64,000 bases of DNA from Woeseiaceae bacterium (GTDB lineage: Bacteria; Pseudomonadota; Gammaproteobacteria; Steroidobacterales; Woeseiaceae): contig JASJCQ010000003.1 in assembly GCA_030065915.1 (NCBI GenBank), positions 248,001 through 312,000 of the forward strand. The letters run 5' to 3'. Under the pieces are notes generated by a model that saw only the letters and a list, made by a program, of their open reading frames with translations, was not told the DNA's origin and did not search any database. The stretch's first letter is position 1; every line of letters begins with the position of its first letter. Made by a program: the position numbers and the translations under genes. Shown here piece after piece: positions 7,781 to 17,439 of this stretch.

Positions 7781-9100
7781 CTATTGCTCGGGGATCTTCG
7801 TCGCCTGCCAGGCGATGGCCTGCCAGGCCCCCTGGCGCTTCAGGAAGGTCCCGGTGTTGAAGTAGTACATCGTTGGCTCATCCGAATCCGCCGCCGGAGT
7901 GCCTACCAGCTTGAAGGTGACGACTGCGGTGTCGCCATGAATGCGGACACTCATGTCTTCAGCGGAATAGGTGGGCCAATCCGCGGCCACGCCGGGCTCC
8001 TCATCGAAGCCCGACAGGATCTCGCGCTTGCCGAAGCGTGTGCCGTTCGACGACGTATAAACGAGATCGTTTGCCCAGAAAGCCGCGTGAGTTTCTCGTT
8101 CATTCGTATTGGCGAGGAATTCGTTGACGAGCTTTTCGAGGACGCCGGTCTCCAGGCTGCGCGTGCTCAGCGCATCATCGATGAAGCCGACCAGCTCGTC
8201 GCGAGAGTACCGGTAAGGGTGCCACTGGTTGTACTCGGCGAACTCCGTTGCCGCCTTGCGCATGACCCAGCTCGCCTCACCCTCGTTGGGCACGACCGTG
8301 TAGCGACGCAGTGGCAGGTCGGAACTCATCGCGTGCAGTATGGCTTCAGCGACTTCGTCCGGCTCCTTGAATCGATCCCTGGACTCACGGATGTACTCCA
8401 TGATTCCTCTCACCTGGTCGGCATACAGCGCGCCCTCTTTCGCAAACGGCTTGTCTTTCATTCGCTCCCATGCCGTGTCGCCAATCTTCGAATTGTAGTT
8501 GCCGGGCTCGACGACGCTGACCGTGACGCCGAAAGGCGCAACCTCGGCGGCAAGTGCGTCGGACATGGCTTCGACCGCGTGCTTGGTCGCCGCGTACTGG
8601 CCAGCCATCGGCGCAGACAGGATTCCCGAGATCGAGCTGATGTTCGTGATGTTGCCCTTGGAAGCAATGATCATCGGGGCGAATGCAGCCGTCACCCGAT
8701 AGACCCCGATGACGTTAATGTCCATCATCCACTCGAAGTCCTCGGTTGCGAGCGCTGTCTGCGGGCCGCCGACAAACACACCGGCATTGTTGACAAGCCC
8801 GTACAGTCCGCGTCCTTCCGCCTCGACCAGGGCAACCGCTGCATCGATCTCGTCCTGCTTCGTCACGTCGAGTCGAACGGCCATGATGTTGTCGATGGCG
8901 TTCAGCGCATCGATGTCTTTCTGTTTTCTCGCGCCGGCATAAACGAAGAAACCTTCGCTCGCGAGCAGTTCGGCCGTGACTCGACCGATGCCCGTACTGG
9001 CACCGGTAATCAGAACGGCGCGCTGCTCTTTGTCTGCCGCCACTCCCGGCTGAACGCCAATGGCACATAGCGCCACAACGATAACGATGAGTCTTGTCAT
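7781..9100 (-). CDS. Exported short-chain dehydrogenase fused to an NTF2/SnoaL-like domain
   Basis: 439 residues; GGGAG eight bases upstream of the ATG. Order of parts: signal peptide (residues 1-22, ending GVAADKEQ); a complete classical SDR domain with TGASTGIG (32-39), NNAG (104-107), catalytic Ser near 155 and YxxxK at Tyr169/Lys173; then a DUF4440/SnoaL-like domain (about 318-436) ending in WQAIAWQATKIPEQ. SDRs need NAD(P)(H) and are normally cytoplasmic, so the cleavable-looking N-terminus is odd. It could be a membrane anchor facing the cytoplasm, or a periplasmic enzyme. The substrate is unknown. It is transcribed alone, divergent from otsB. Confidence 0.8.
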   Translation of the reverse strand: MTRLIVIVVALCAIGVQPGVAADKEQRAVLITGASTGIGRVTAELLASEGFFVYAGARKQKDIDALNAIDNIMAVRLDVTKQDEIDAAVALVEAEGRGLYGLVNNAGVFVGGPQTALATEDFEWMMDINVIGVYRVTAAFAPMIIASKGNITNISSISGILSAPMAGQYAATKHAVEAMSDALAAEVAPFGVTVSVVEPGNYNSKIGDTAWERMKDKPFAKEGALYADQVRGIMEYIRESRDRFKEPDEVAEAILHAMSSDLPLRRYTVVPNEGEASWVMRKAATEFAEYNQWHPYRYSRDELVGFIDDALSTRSLETGVLEKLVNEFLANTNERETHAAFWANDLVYTSSNGTRFGKREILSGFDEEPGVAADWPTYSAEDMSVRIHGDTAVVTFKLVGTPAADSDEPTMYYFNTGTFLKRQGAWQAIAWQATKIPEQ

Positions 9101-9241
9101 TGAATTCTCCCTGATCGATCTTCACAGGGTGGCAGGGATCGAATGGATTCTCAATTGCGCTGCACCAGCCGTGTGCAAGGCCGTCACAATAAAGCATGGC
9201 GGCACGTTTCAAGGCTGTTGAGTGTTTGCTAGTGTACTCAC

Positions 9242-9985
9242 GTGTTAAGAACGCCGGCCAAACCAGACGCTGAAACTTCGGCATTGTTTCTCGACGTCGA
9301 CGGAACGTTGCTCGACTTCCGCGAGCATCCGGGAGACGTCATTGCCGACCACTCACTGATCGACATGCTCGGGCACAGCTCCAAGGCCATGTCGGGCGCG
9401 CTTTGCCTGATCAGCGGTCGATCGCTAGAAGACGTCGATCGAGTTTTCACACCCGCCATCTTCCCAACCGCCGGCGCCCACGGCGCGGAGATTCGTTTAC
9501 CGGACGGTCGCAGGGCGGACCCACCCGAGGTCCCGTTCCCGGAGTCGGCCTTCGAGAAGCTGGTCGCTTTTGTCGATGCACATCCGGGGCTGGTCCTCGA
9601 AAAGAAACACGGCGGCGCCTCCCTGCACTATCGGCGTGCGCCGCAGCTCGCGGATGCCTGTCGACAGCGGATGCATGAGATGCTTTCGGAGGTCGGTGAC
9701 CGGTTTCGCCTGATCGCCGGCAAGCTGGTATTCGAGATCACGCCGAACACCCATGACAAGGGCAAGGCGATCGCGACATTTATGACCTATGAGCCGTTCG
9801 AAGGACGCCGGCCCGTCTTTATCGGCGACGACATCACGGACGAAGACGGCTTCAGGATCGTGAACGAACACGGCGGTGTGTCGGTGCTGGTCGGCGAACG
9901 CCGGGAGACCGAGGCGCGATTCTACCTGCCGAATGTTGCAGCGGTACGCACGTGGCTGCGATCATCGTTCATTGCCCAGGTATAG
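9242..9985 (+). CDS. otsB: Trehalose-6-phosphate phosphatase
   Basis: 247 residues, GTG start. HAD-superfamily signatures are clear: DVDGTLLDF (nucleophile Asp and second Asp near residues 18-26), a Ser/Thr region around LISGRSLEDVD, and the acidic motif GDDITDEDGF near residue 200. The enzyme removes phosphate from trehalose-6-phosphate to give trehalose, the second step of the OtsAB pathway. It is the first gene of a three-gene operon: 17 bp before the GH15 gene, which in turn overlaps otsA. The product is a compatible solute for osmotic or desiccation stress (family knowledge). Confidence 0.93.
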   Translation: MLRTPAKPDAETSALFLDVDGTLLDFREHPGDVIADHSLIDMLGHSSKAMSGALCLISGRSLEDVDRVFTPAIFPTAGAHGAEIRLPDGRRADPPEVPFPESAFEKLVAFVDAHPGLVLEKKHGGASLHYRRAPQLADACRQRMHEMLSEVGDRFRLIAGKLVFEITPNTHDKGKAIATFMTYEPFEGRRPVFIGDDITDEDGFRIVNEHGGVSVLVGERRETEARFYLPNVAAVRTWLRSSFIAQV

Positions 9986-10002
9986 CGATCTAAGGAGAAG
10001 GC

Positions 10003-11811
10003 TTGAGTAATCTCGATCTCGGACTGATTGGAAACTGCCAGATATCGGCGCTAGTCGACCAACAAGCGACGATTGTCTGGAGCTGCATGCCGCAGCTCGA
10101 TTCGGACCCCGTCTTCTGCAAGTTGTTGCGGTCCTGCGATGACACGGGCATGCCGGGCGAGTTCGGCGTGGAGATGCAGGACTTCTCGCACAGCGAACAG
10201 CACTACCTGCCCAACACGGCCATCCTGTCGACGACGTTGTACGACACGCATGGCGGCGCGGTGATGGTGACCGACGTCATTCCGCGCTACAAGTACGTCG
10301 GCCGCATGTTCGCGCCAATGATGATCACGCGCCGCATCAGGCCCCTGTCGGGCAGCCCGCGTATACGAATCTTGCTGCGGCCGGCAAGGGAGTACGGCGC
10401 ACAATCGTGCGAGTTCACGCGCGGCAGTAATCACATCGAATACGAGTGCTCGGACGTGACGCTGCGCCTGACGACCAATGCGTCGTTGACGCATATCGTC
10501 GACGAGAACGCGTTTATCCTGGACCGCGAGGTTCATCTGATCATCGGCCCGAACGAGACTATCCGGGAAGCCTGCGACGACTGCTTCTACCACCACTACC
10601 GGTCGACGCGCTCCTACTGGCAGGAGTTCTCGCGCAAGCTGTCTATTCCTTTTGAGTGGCAGGAAGCCGTTATCCGCGCGGCAATTACGCTAAAGCTCTG
10701 TACATTCGAAGACACCGGGGCCGTCGTCGCCGCGTTGACAACCTCGGTTCCGGAGGCCGCCGACAGCGGTCGAAACTGGGACTACCGGTTCTGCTGGTTA
10801 CGCGACAGTTACTTCGTCGTGCAGGCATTGAACCGTCTCGGCGCGACGGAAACGATGGAGAGCTACCTCGATTACATCATGAACATCGTCGCCGACGCGG
10901 CCGGACAACCACTGAAACCTCTGTACGGCATCAGCGGGCGCTCGCTGACCGACGAGTTGATCGTCGACTCGCTGTCCGGCTACCGCGGCATGGGCCCCGT
11001 GCGCCGGGGTAACCAGGCCTACGAGCAGGTGCAGCATGATGTCTACGGCGCCGTCGTGCTATCGGCGACACAGTTCTTCTTCGATAAGCGCCTGATCAAG
11101 CCGGGCACGGTCGCGGAGTTCGAGCGCCTCGAGGTCCTTGGCGAACATGCACGCCGCAGCTACAACCAGCCGGACGCCGGCCTGTGGGAATACCGGGGCC
11201 GCCAGCGTGTGCATTCATTCTCGAGCATCATGTGCTGGGCCGCCTGCGACAGGCTGTCAAAGATCGCCGCCAAGCTGGGCATCGAGGATCGGGCGGCCTA
11301 CTGGCGCAAGAGCGCTGACGACATTCGAAAGGTCATTCTCGAGCGGGCCTGGGACGATAAGCAGAAATCCTTCACCGAGGCTTTCGACCGCCCGGAAATG
11401 GACGCGAGCCTGTTGACGATCCACGACCTCGGTTTCATGGCAGCGCACGACAAGCGTTTTCATTCCACGGTAGACTGCATTGGCAAGGCGTTGATGCGGG
11501 GCAAGCACCTGTTCCGCTATGACGCACCGGACGACTTCGGCGCCCCGGAGAACGCGTTCAACATCTGCACGTTCTGGTATATCGACGCACTGGCCAGCAT
11601 CGGCAGGATGGAAGAGGCTAGGGACATGTTCGAGAATATGTTGTCGCTGAGAAACTCACTGGGCTTGCTCTCTGAAGACATCGAGCCCAACACCGGCGAG
11701 TTGTGGGGCAACTTTCCGCAAACCTACAGCATGGCCGGCATCATTAATGCCGCCGTCAGGCTCAGTGTGCCCTGGGAAGAAGGCCTGCTGGGCCCGGAGG
11801 TCGATCCGTGA
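10003..11811 (+). CDS. Glycoside hydrolase family 15 enzyme (glucoamylase/trehalase-like)
   Basis: 602 residues, starting with TTG preceded by AAGGAG at 9992-9997. The N-terminal beta-sandwich segment (GLIGNCQISALVDQQATIVW, SDPVFCKLL) and the (alpha/alpha)6 barrel of GH15 are both present. Typical blocks are NWDYRFCWLRDS, SLSGYRGMGPVRRGNQ, QHDVYGAVVL and LLSEDIEPNTGELWGNFPQ; the Glu in the last block corresponds to a catalytic position in the family. GH15 members hydrolyse terminal alpha-glucosides, and some bacterial ones act on trehalose. Placement between otsB and otsA suggests trehalose or a related disaccharide as substrate, for turnover of the product. No signal peptide, so it is cytoplasmic. 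Confidence 0.88.
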   Translation: MSNLDLGLIGNCQISALVDQQATIVWSCMPQLDSDPVFCKLLRSCDDTGMPGEFGVEMQDFSHSEQHYLPNTAILSTTLYDTHGGAVMVTDVIPRYKYVGRMFAPMMITRRIRPLSGSPRIRILLRPAREYGAQSCEFTRGSNHIEYECSDVTLRLTTNASLTHIVDENAFILDREVHLIIGPNETIREACDDCFYHHYRSTRSYWQEFSRKLSIPFEWQEAVIRAAITLKLCTFEDTGAVVAALTTSVPEAADSGRNWDYRFCWLRDSYFVVQALNRLGATETMESYLDYIMNIVADAAGQPLKPLYGISGRSLTDELIVDSLSGYRGMGPVRRGNQAYEQVQHDVYGAVVLSATQFFFDKRLIKPGTVAEFERLEVLGEHARRSYNQPDAGLWEYRGRQRVHSFSSIMCWAACDRLSKIAAKLGIEDRAAYWRKSADDIRKVILERAWDDKQKSFTEAFDRPEMDASLLTIHDLGFMAAHDKRFHSTVDCIGKALMRGKHLFRYDAPDDFGAPENAFNICTFWYIDALASIGRMEEARDMFENMLSLRNSLGLLSEDIEPNTGELWGNFPQTYSMAGIINAAVRLSVPWEEGLLGPEVDP

Positions 11812-13196
11812 GCGAAGGCGGCCGCCTCGTCATCGTCTCCAACCGGGTCGCGGTACCCAGGAAAAACTCGCCGGCGGCCGGCGGCCTCGCAGTCGGGGTC
11901 CTGGGTGCCCTGAGAGAACACGGCGGCGTCTGGTTCGGCTGGAGCGGTGAGCTCACCGAGCGCGATGGCGGTGCCCCGGACATCAAGACGCGGGGCAACA
12001 TCGACTACGCGACGATCCCGCTAAACGAAAATGACTTCGAAAAGTACTACAACGGCTACAGCAACCGCGTGCTGTGGCCCGTCTGCCATTACCTGCTCGG
12101 CTTTATCCAGTACAACGACGCCGAATTCGAAGGCTACAAACGGGTCAACGCTCATTTCGCACGCAAGCTGGCCTCGCTGCTGAAGCCTGACGACCTGATC
12201 TGGGTGCACGACTACCACCTGATACCGCTGGCGAGCGAACTCCGCCAGGCCGGCATCAACAACCGAATCGGCTTCTTCCTGCACGTTCCGTTTCCGGCCT
12301 ACCAGGCGTTTCGCGCGGCGCCGGGACACGAGCACCTGCTGCGCTGCCTGTGCGCCTACGATGTGCTCGGCTTCCACACGCCGGGGGACCTGGCCGCATT
12401 CGAATCCTGCATCCGGGAGCCCATCATCGGCGGCGAACTGCTGCCGGACAATCGCGTCAAGGTACCTGGCGGTGAACTGGTTGCGGACGTGTTTCCGATC
12501 GGCGTCGACGTCGACGAACTCCGGCAAACCGCGGCTATCGCCGTTCATTCGAGGCAGGTCCGGCGAACGGCGGAAAGCCTGAAGAATAAACACCTGATCA
12601 TCGGCGTCGATCGTCTCGACTACAGCAAGGGCCTGATGCAGCGCATGCTGGCGTACGAACGCCTGCTCGAGAAGTACCCGAATTCACAGCGGCTCGTCAC
12701 GCTGATGCAGATTGCGCCACCGACTCGCACCGGTGTGCGCGCCTATGACGAGATCCGCAGGGGCCTGGAACAAGCCTCCGGCCACATCAACGGTCGATTC
12801 GCCGAAAGCGACTGGGTACCGATCCGTTACCTGAATAAGGGCATTGCGCACGACCCGCTGATGGGGATTTTCCGCTTCGCGGCGATCGGGCTGGTGACAC
12901 CGGTTCGGGACGGCATGAATCTCGTCGCCAAGGAGTTCGTGGCCGCGCAGGACCCTGACGACCCCGGCGTTCTCGTACTGTCCAGTCTCGCGGGGGCTGC
13001 CACCGAACTGACCGACGCGATCATCGTCAACCCTCACGACCGCGATGACGTTGCCGATGGCCTCGCGACCGCAATCAACATGCCGCTCAAGGAACGCCAG
13101 GAGCGACACCGCGCGATGATCGCCATACTGAAGCGCAACGACATCACCGCTTGGCGCAGCCGCTTCGTTGCGGCGTTAAAAGGCCACCATCACTGA
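11808..13196 (+). CDS. otsA: Alpha,alpha-trehalose-phosphate synthase (UDP-forming)
   Basis: 462 residues, the usual OtsA length. The GTG start overlaps the GH15 stop (GTGA), so translation is coupled. Glycosyltransferase family 20 motifs are intact: [13 protein letters not shown] at the N-terminus, [27 protein letters not shown]-like [11 protein letters not shown] (near 265-275) and [14 protein letters not shown] for nucleotide-sugar binding. It joins glucose from UDP-glucose to glucose-6-phosphate, giving trehalose-6-phosphate, the substrate of OtsB encoded upstream. The following 69-bp gap to the convergent barrel gene has no obvious terminator. Confidence 0.95.
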   Translation: MSEGGRLVIVSNRVAVPRKNSPAAGGLAVGVLGALREHGGVWFGWSGELTERDGGAPDIKTRGNIDYATIPLNENDFEKYYNGYSNRVLWPVCHYLLGFIQYNDAEFEGYKRVNAHFARKLASLLKPDDLIWVHDYHLIPLASELRQAGINNRIGFFLHVPFPAYQAFRAAPGHEHLLRCLCAYDVLGFHTPGDLAAFESCIREPIIGGELLPDNRVKVPGGELVADVFPIGVDVDELRQTAAIAVHSRQVRRTAESLKNKHLIIGVDRLDYSKGLMQRMLAYERLLEKYPNSQRLVTLMQIAPPTRTGVRAYDEIRRGLEQASGHINGRFAESDWVPIRYLNKGIAHDPLMGIFRFAAIGLVTPVRDGMNLVAKEFVAAQDPDDPGVLVLSSLAGAATELTDAIIVNPHDRDDVADGLATAINMPLKERQERHRAMIAILKRNDITAWRSRFVAALKGHHH

Positions 13197-13265
13197 TCGG
13201 CAAGCAGGAATTGTCACGGGAGAGCGTCTCGCCCTACATCCCTTCAGCATCAGGCACTCGGCGAC

Positions 13266-13802
13266 TTAAAACCGCAGCGTGAAGCCAAGCGAAATCACAT
13301 CGCTTTCCGTATCCCGCAGCTCGTATCGCGTCCAGTCGCCGACGAGGCTGAGTTGCTCGGTGATGGCAACCTCGGCGCCGCCGCCGAGATAGAAGTTGCT
13401 GTCGTCTGGCGTTGCGCGCGTGACCGTATTGATCACAGAATCGCCGTCCCAGAAGAACGCTCCGGCTCTTGCGAACAACCTGAAATCGTTGCTCATCGGT
13501 ACGCCAAGGTTGCCGCCGACGAACATGCCGTCTGCGTCCAGTTCGAAGCGGAAGTTGCGATCTTCCTCGAAGGTGCCGAAACGGTGATAGCCGGCCTCCA
13601 GTCCGAACATGTCGCTGAACTGGTAGCCGAACACGAGGCGGTAGGCGGTGCTGTCGTCATCGACATCGAAGCCATCGAAATCGTCGGTCAGCGTTGCAGA
13701 GCCCACACTGCCGCCGATAAAAAACCCTTCGTCAGCGACCGCGGCCATTGGCAACAACCCGGCGCAGATAATGGCGAGGCCTGTCTTTCTCAGAGTATTC
13801 AT
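13266..13802 (-). CDS. OmpA-like outer-membrane beta-barrel protein
   Basis: 178 residues from the ATG at 13802, with GGGAG seven bases upstream; an in-frame TTG two codons earlier would sit too close to it. A signal peptide (MNTLRKTGLAIICAGLLPMAAVADE) is followed by an eight-stranded barrel pattern: GGSVGSATL, YRLVFGYQFSDMFGLEAGYHRF, FVGGNLGVPM, FARAGAFFW, FYLGGGAEVAI, and a C-terminal SLGFTLRF ending in Phe, the usual outer-membrane insertion signal. There is no OmpA peptidoglycan-binding domain. The likely role is structural or adhesive; no ligand can be inferred. Confidence 0.82.
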   Translation of the reverse strand: MNTLRKTGLAIICAGLLPMAAVADEGFFIGGSVGSATLTDDFDGFDVDDDSTAYRLVFGYQFSDMFGLEAGYHRFGTFEEDRNFRFELDADGMFVGGNLGVPMSNDFRLFARAGAFFWDGDSVINTVTRATPDDSNFYLGGGAEVAITEQLSLVGDWTRYELRDTESDVISLGFTLRF

Positions 13803-13902
13803 AGTCAATCTCCCACAGAAATCCGGCGCGTCGCCCGAAAGGGGCGACGCAGGATGACAGTGTTGGAGATTGCAGCTGAAGCTTCGCTGAACGGGTTCTG
13901 CT

Positions 13903-14865
13903 TCAGGCCCCGGTGATGCGATCGATCTCCGCCATCAGGTCGGGGGTGAACTTGTCGACAAACTGCAGCGCCTTCATGTTTTCGTGTACCTGCTCAACGC
14001 GACTGGCGCCAGTCAGCACGCTGCTGACAGACTTGTTCTGCAGGCACCATGCGAGCGCGAACTGGGCGAGCGTTGCACCCATGTCCTTAGCCAGCGGCAG
14101 CAACGCCCGGACCCGCTCATTGGCGGCCTCGTCGATCAACTCGTCTTTCAGCCAGGCCATCGAAGGCAGCGCCGCGCGACTCTGTTCGGGAACGCCGTCG
14201 ATGTACTTACCCGTCAGCAGGCCCGAGGCGAGCGGACTCCAGGTCGTTGAGCCGTAGCCCTTGCCCTTGTAAACGGCGTGGTAGTTGCCGGCGAAGCGAT
14301 GTCGCTGGAACAGGTTGTAGACGGGCTGCTCGACGACGGGCTTGTGCAGGTTACGGCGGTCCGCGATGTCGATGGCTTCCAGTATCTGGTCCGCCTCCCA
14401 TTCGGATGTGCCCCAGTACAACGCCTGGCCGCGCTCGATGATGTTGTGCATCGCCCAGACGGTCTCTTCGATAGGCGTGTCGGAGTCAGCGCGGTGACAG
14501 TACAGCAGGTCGACATAGTCGAGGTTCATACGTTGAAGGGAGCCGGCAATCCCCTCGAGCAGGTACTTACGATTCAGCGTGTTGTTTTCCAGCGGCGTGT
14601 CGTGCAGTCCCCAGTAGAGTTTGGTCGACACGAGGTAGGAGCCGCGACGCCAGCCCAGCCGCTTGATCGCTTCTCCCATGATCTCCTCGGACTTGCCGAG
14701 CGCGTAGGCTTCGGCATTGTCAAAGAAGTTGACGCCGGCATCGAAGGCCGCCTTCATCATGTCGTACGTCTTGTCGACGTCCGCCTGGTTGTGAAAAGTG
14801 ATCCACGAGCCGAACGAGAGCTCGCTGATCTTGAGTCCGGTGTTGCCTAGCTTTCGATACTGCAT
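13903..14865 (-). CDS. Aldo/keto reductase, voltage-gated K+ channel beta-subunit type
   Basis: 320 residues, full length for the family. It begins [19 protein letters not shown]. The catalytic tetrad is recognisable: Asp in [15 protein letters not shown], Tyr in the same block, Lys in [10 protein letters not shown] and His in DLLYCHRAD. Pyridine-nucleotide binding is marked by GTSEW and [15 protein letters not shown] near the C-terminus. The protein is expected to be an NADPH-dependent carbonyl reductase in the cytoplasm. The Kv-beta-like branch (AKR6) is suggested by YNLFQRHR and [16 protein letters not shown]. It lies 109 bp downstream of the MscS gene on the same strand; linkage in one operon is uncertain. 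Confidence 0.9.
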   Translation of the reverse strand: MQYRKLGNTGLKISELSFGSWITFHNQADVDKTYDMMKAAFDAGVNFFDNAEAYALGKSEEIMGEAIKRLGWRRGSYLVSTKLYWGLHDTPLENNTLNRKYLLEGIAGSLQRMNLDYVDLLYCHRADSDTPIEETVWAMHNIIERGQALYWGTSEWEADQILEAIDIADRRNLHKPVVEQPVYNLFQRHRFAGNYHAVYKGKGYGSTTWSPLASGLLTGKYIDGVPEQSRAALPSMAWLKDELIDEAANERVRALLPLAKDMGATLAQFALAWCLQNKSVSSVLTGASRVEQVHENMKALQFVDKFTPDLMAEIDRITGA

Positions 14866-14974
14866 GACGTTTCCTGGTCTTTGCCTGTTTCAGATATGCG
14901 GCGATCGGCATGGGGCCCTGTCATTGAGCCCCCAAACACGGGCAGGCGCAATCCTGGCAATTCAGATTTCCGCT

Positions 14975-16021
14975 CTACTCTTTCTCAGAATGCCGCTTTT
15001 CCGCGTCCACGAGAATCGCTGCCAGCCGGGCGCGCTTAGCCTCGAGACGCTCCAGCTCGGCGGCGGTTCGACCGCCACCCTCTGCATCTGGCTTCTCGAT
15101 TTCTGCGGTCAGGACCTCGATACTCTTTCTGAGTTCCTCGATCGACGCGGCTTCCTCGGCCTTGTCGAAGGCGAGGGACTCTGCTTTCACGGCGTCCTCG
15201 TGACCCGGCGTCGCCTTGACTACCGGGATGATCGCTTCACCGGCGGCGAGTGCCCGTGTGTTCATGAACGTCGGAGAGACGATCTCGATGCCGGCTGCGT
15301 GCAGTGTATCCAGCATCGATGCGCGCAGCTTTGCCCTCGCCGAAATGAGGCTCTGGACGTCGACGAGCAGACCGGCGGCCCGGTAGGTGACGGAAAAATC
15401 GCCCAACACCCGGACGTGCGCGAACGGGTCGGAGAGCCCCGCATCCTCGGCTGCCTTGCAGAGCAACTTTCGAATATCGGATTGAGGGTGTTCGTAGCCC
15501 AGGGACACTTCAGCCGTCACGATCGTCCCCGAGGCGCGGACAACTTCAAGGGGCTTGGTCACCATCACCAGGTTGGGCACCGTCACGAGATTGCGGAACT
15601 CCGTCTGCACCTCGGTATGCAGCAGGTCCATCTCGGTGATTCGGCCGGTCAGGTCTCCGATCGTGATGAAGTCACCCGGCCGTGCGCTGCGGATAACCTT
15701 TAGCATGATGCCGGCCAGTATGTTGCCGATGAACGTCGTCGACGACAGCGCGATGGCGGCGCTGAGCAAAACGCCGATCAGGCTCAGCAACTGGTTTCTC
15801 AATGCATCGCTGACGGGCAGGGCGACGACAACGGCGAGCACCCCGATCAGCGTGGTCAGCAGCATGATCAGCTGGAACCGGAACTGCGCTTCCGGTTTGT
15901 CTCGCCAGCGCTTTCTCAGGCTGCGGTTGAGAATGGAAGTAACAAGAATGACGACAAGTACCGTCGACAGGAATGGAATGAATTCCCGGCTGGCGGCAAC
16001 TGCCTCAGTCACAAACGTCAT
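14975..16021 (-). CDS. Mechanosensitive ion channel, MscS family
   Basis: 348 residues. Three transmembrane helices lie in the N-terminal 110 residues; the third, ALSSTTFIGNILAGIMLKVI, is the pore-lining type. The MscS beta domain follows with RSARPGDFITIGDLTGRITEMDLLHTEV-like sequence (RPGDFITI; GRITEMDLL), then the alpha/beta C-terminal vestibule and a long charged coiled coil (about 270-348). The channel would open on membrane tension to release solutes during hypo-osmotic shock. This fits the nearby trehalose operon, though the link is only by proximity. The extended coiled-coil tail is longer than in E. coli MscS. Confidence 0.88.
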   Translation of the reverse strand: MTFVTEAVAASREFIPFLSTVLVVILVTSILNRSLRKRWRDKPEAQFRFQLIMLLTTLIGVLAVVVALPVSDALRNQLLSLIGVLLSAAIALSSTTFIGNILAGIMLKVIRSARPGDFITIGDLTGRITEMDLLHTEVQTEFRNLVTVPNLVMVTKPLEVVRASGTIVTAEVSLGYEHPQSDIRKLLCKAAEDAGLSDPFAHVRVLGDFSVTYRAAGLLVDVQSLISARAKLRASMLDTLHAAGIEIVSPTFMNTRALAAGEAIIPVVKATPGHEDAVKAESLAFDKAEEAASIEELRKSIEVLTAEIEKPDAEGGGRTAAELERLEAKRARLAAILVDAEKRHSEKE

Positions 16022-16066
16022 CTGGCGTACTCCCTCATTCCTGCGTAAGGCTCAGCTCGTCTCGAA

Positions 16067-16462
16067 TCACAACAACGCAACGACGAACGCCACCTGGCAA
16101 CCGAACCCAGCGACGAAGGCCAGCGTCCGTACCCACGGGATGGCGAAAGTGTACGACGCGAAATGAACGACTCTTGCCCAGAAGTAGATATTCGCCGCGG
16201 CAACGGTCAGCCCGGTGCTAACGCCTGCGGCATCTGCGATCAGGACGAGCGTCGCGAAGATGACGAGATTCTCGATCGCATTGTAGTGAGCCGCCTTCAT
16301 TTTCTGAGCCCATGGAGATAACGGCGCCGGATCTTCCGGGTAGCCGACGGCATCCAGCAGCCCACGTTTAACGATGAGATTCAGGACGTATGGAATCCAC
16401 ATGACGGCAGTCAGCGCCGTCACCCACAATAAACTGGTCAGCTCGCTAGTCAGGTCTGACAT
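16067..16462 (-). CDS. MAPEG family membrane protein
   Basis: 131 residues with four transmembrane helices, the MAPEG fold length. Helices are at about 8-28, 55-80, 82-98 and 110-130. Characteristic features are RAQKAHYNAIEN-like sequence (here MKAAHYNAIENLVIFA) and the ARVVHFASYTFAIPWVRTLAF stretch. The GGGGGTAACA before the ATG is a good ribosome-binding site. Family members are glutathione-dependent transferases or peroxidases in eukaryotes; bacterial ones are mostly uncharacterised. It precedes the MscS gene by 45 bp on the same strand. Confidence 0.85.
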   Translation of the reverse strand: MSDLTSELTSLLWVTALTAVMWIPYVLNLIVKRGLLDAVGYPEDPAPLSPWAQKMKAAHYNAIENLVIFATLVLIADAAGVSTGLTVAAANIYFWARVVHFASYTFAIPWVRTLAFVAGFGCQVAFVVALL

Positions 16463-16674
16463 TGTTACCCCCTATGGCCGCTCTGAGGCGACCGTTCTTA
16501 TTGGAAGACTGACTGCCGTTTAATACTAGCGCGTCTCGACCGTGTGCGTCACAGCAGCCGGCCTGTCTTGATCTTTGTGAGCGGGTCGACAGCCTCGAGC
16601 CGTTCGTTACGGCCGGACCCGCAACTAGGCGCTCTCAGCCTTCCTTCCGGGCGTCGATAGCATTGCGAAGGCAT

Positions 16675-17439
16675 TCAACCTGCGCTGGCGACCACCAGCA
16701 ACGGCCCCTCGGAGACGACGACGCCACCCGGCTGTTCACGGGTAATGGCGAAGGCAACGGGGCGTGAAACGGGCAGCTTGGCGTCGATTGGCACAACCAC
16801 CTCGCTTGCACCCGGCGGGATGTCGAATACACCGCCGTCCACCGGATTGGCGTCCCGATCCGGGTCCACGATCCACAGCTGGTACTGTGATGTCGCAGGA
16901 TCGTTGACCGGCATATTCGTCAACAACATGTAGCCTTCCTGGCGATCATCGTTCCAGACGACGTTACCGTCGACCCGCGCGTACGCCGGATCCTCCGGTA
17001 CCGCCCATGGGATGACTTCGGTGCCATCTACGTTTGCCAGCAGCGACTCCCTGGCCTCGCCCGGACTCATCGGGCCTTCCGGCCCTGTGTCGTAGGTAAA
17101 CAGCAGCGCAATGGCCAGCGTCGCCGCGGCCGCCCAACCGAGGTAGTTCGCAACCGGCCTGCCTGGAGAACGGACAACGTTGCTCTCTGTCCGGCCGAAG
17201 TAGGCGTCTGCATCGCTGGTCAGTCGTTTTCGCAGGTGCTCGGGCGCCTCAGACGGCTCCCGAGTGTCCTGTAGCGCAAATGCGTTGGCGGCCGCCGCTG
17301 CTGCGAGGTCCAGCTCGAGGGTATCCTCGAGTCCATGCTCCCGCAGCAGCGCATCGAGCTCTGCCTGTTGTTCGTCGCTTATCCCCTCCGTGGCTCTCTG
17401 AACCAGCAGATCGACGATGTCTGGATGTATGTCGTTCAT
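16675..17439 (-). CDS. RskA-type anti-sigma factor
   Basis: 254 residues. The N-terminal cytoplasmic zinc-less anti-sigma domain (about 1-85) is followed by one transmembrane helix (about 98-115, NYLGWAAAATLAIALLF) and a periplasmic RskA domain with YMLLTNMPVNDPATSQYQLWIVD and VVPIDAKLPVSRPVAFAITREQPGG. It should hold the ECF sigma factor encoded upstream inactive at the membrane and release it after a periplasmic signal through regulated proteolysis (known for the family). The ATG overlaps the sigma-factor stop by four bases (ATGA), so the pair is co-translated. The likely target is the fasciclin gene upstream in the same cluster. Confidence 0.88.
   Translation of the reverse strand: MNDIHPDIVDLLVQRATEGISDEQQAELDALLREHGLEDTLELDLAAAAAANAFALQDTREPSEAPEHLRKRLTSDADAYFGRTESNVVRSPGRPVANYLGWAAAATLAIALLFTYDTGPEGPMSPGEARESLLANVDGTEVIPWAVPEDPAYARVDGNVVWNDDRQEGYMLLTNMPVNDPATSQYQLWIVDPDRDANPVDGGVFDIPPGASEVVVPIDAKLPVSRPVAFAITREQPGGVVVSEGPLLVVASAG

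Noticed and set aside
7667-9070. 467-codon plus-strand frame
   Set aside because: Antisense shadow of the SDR fusion gene, which has intact catalytic motifs.
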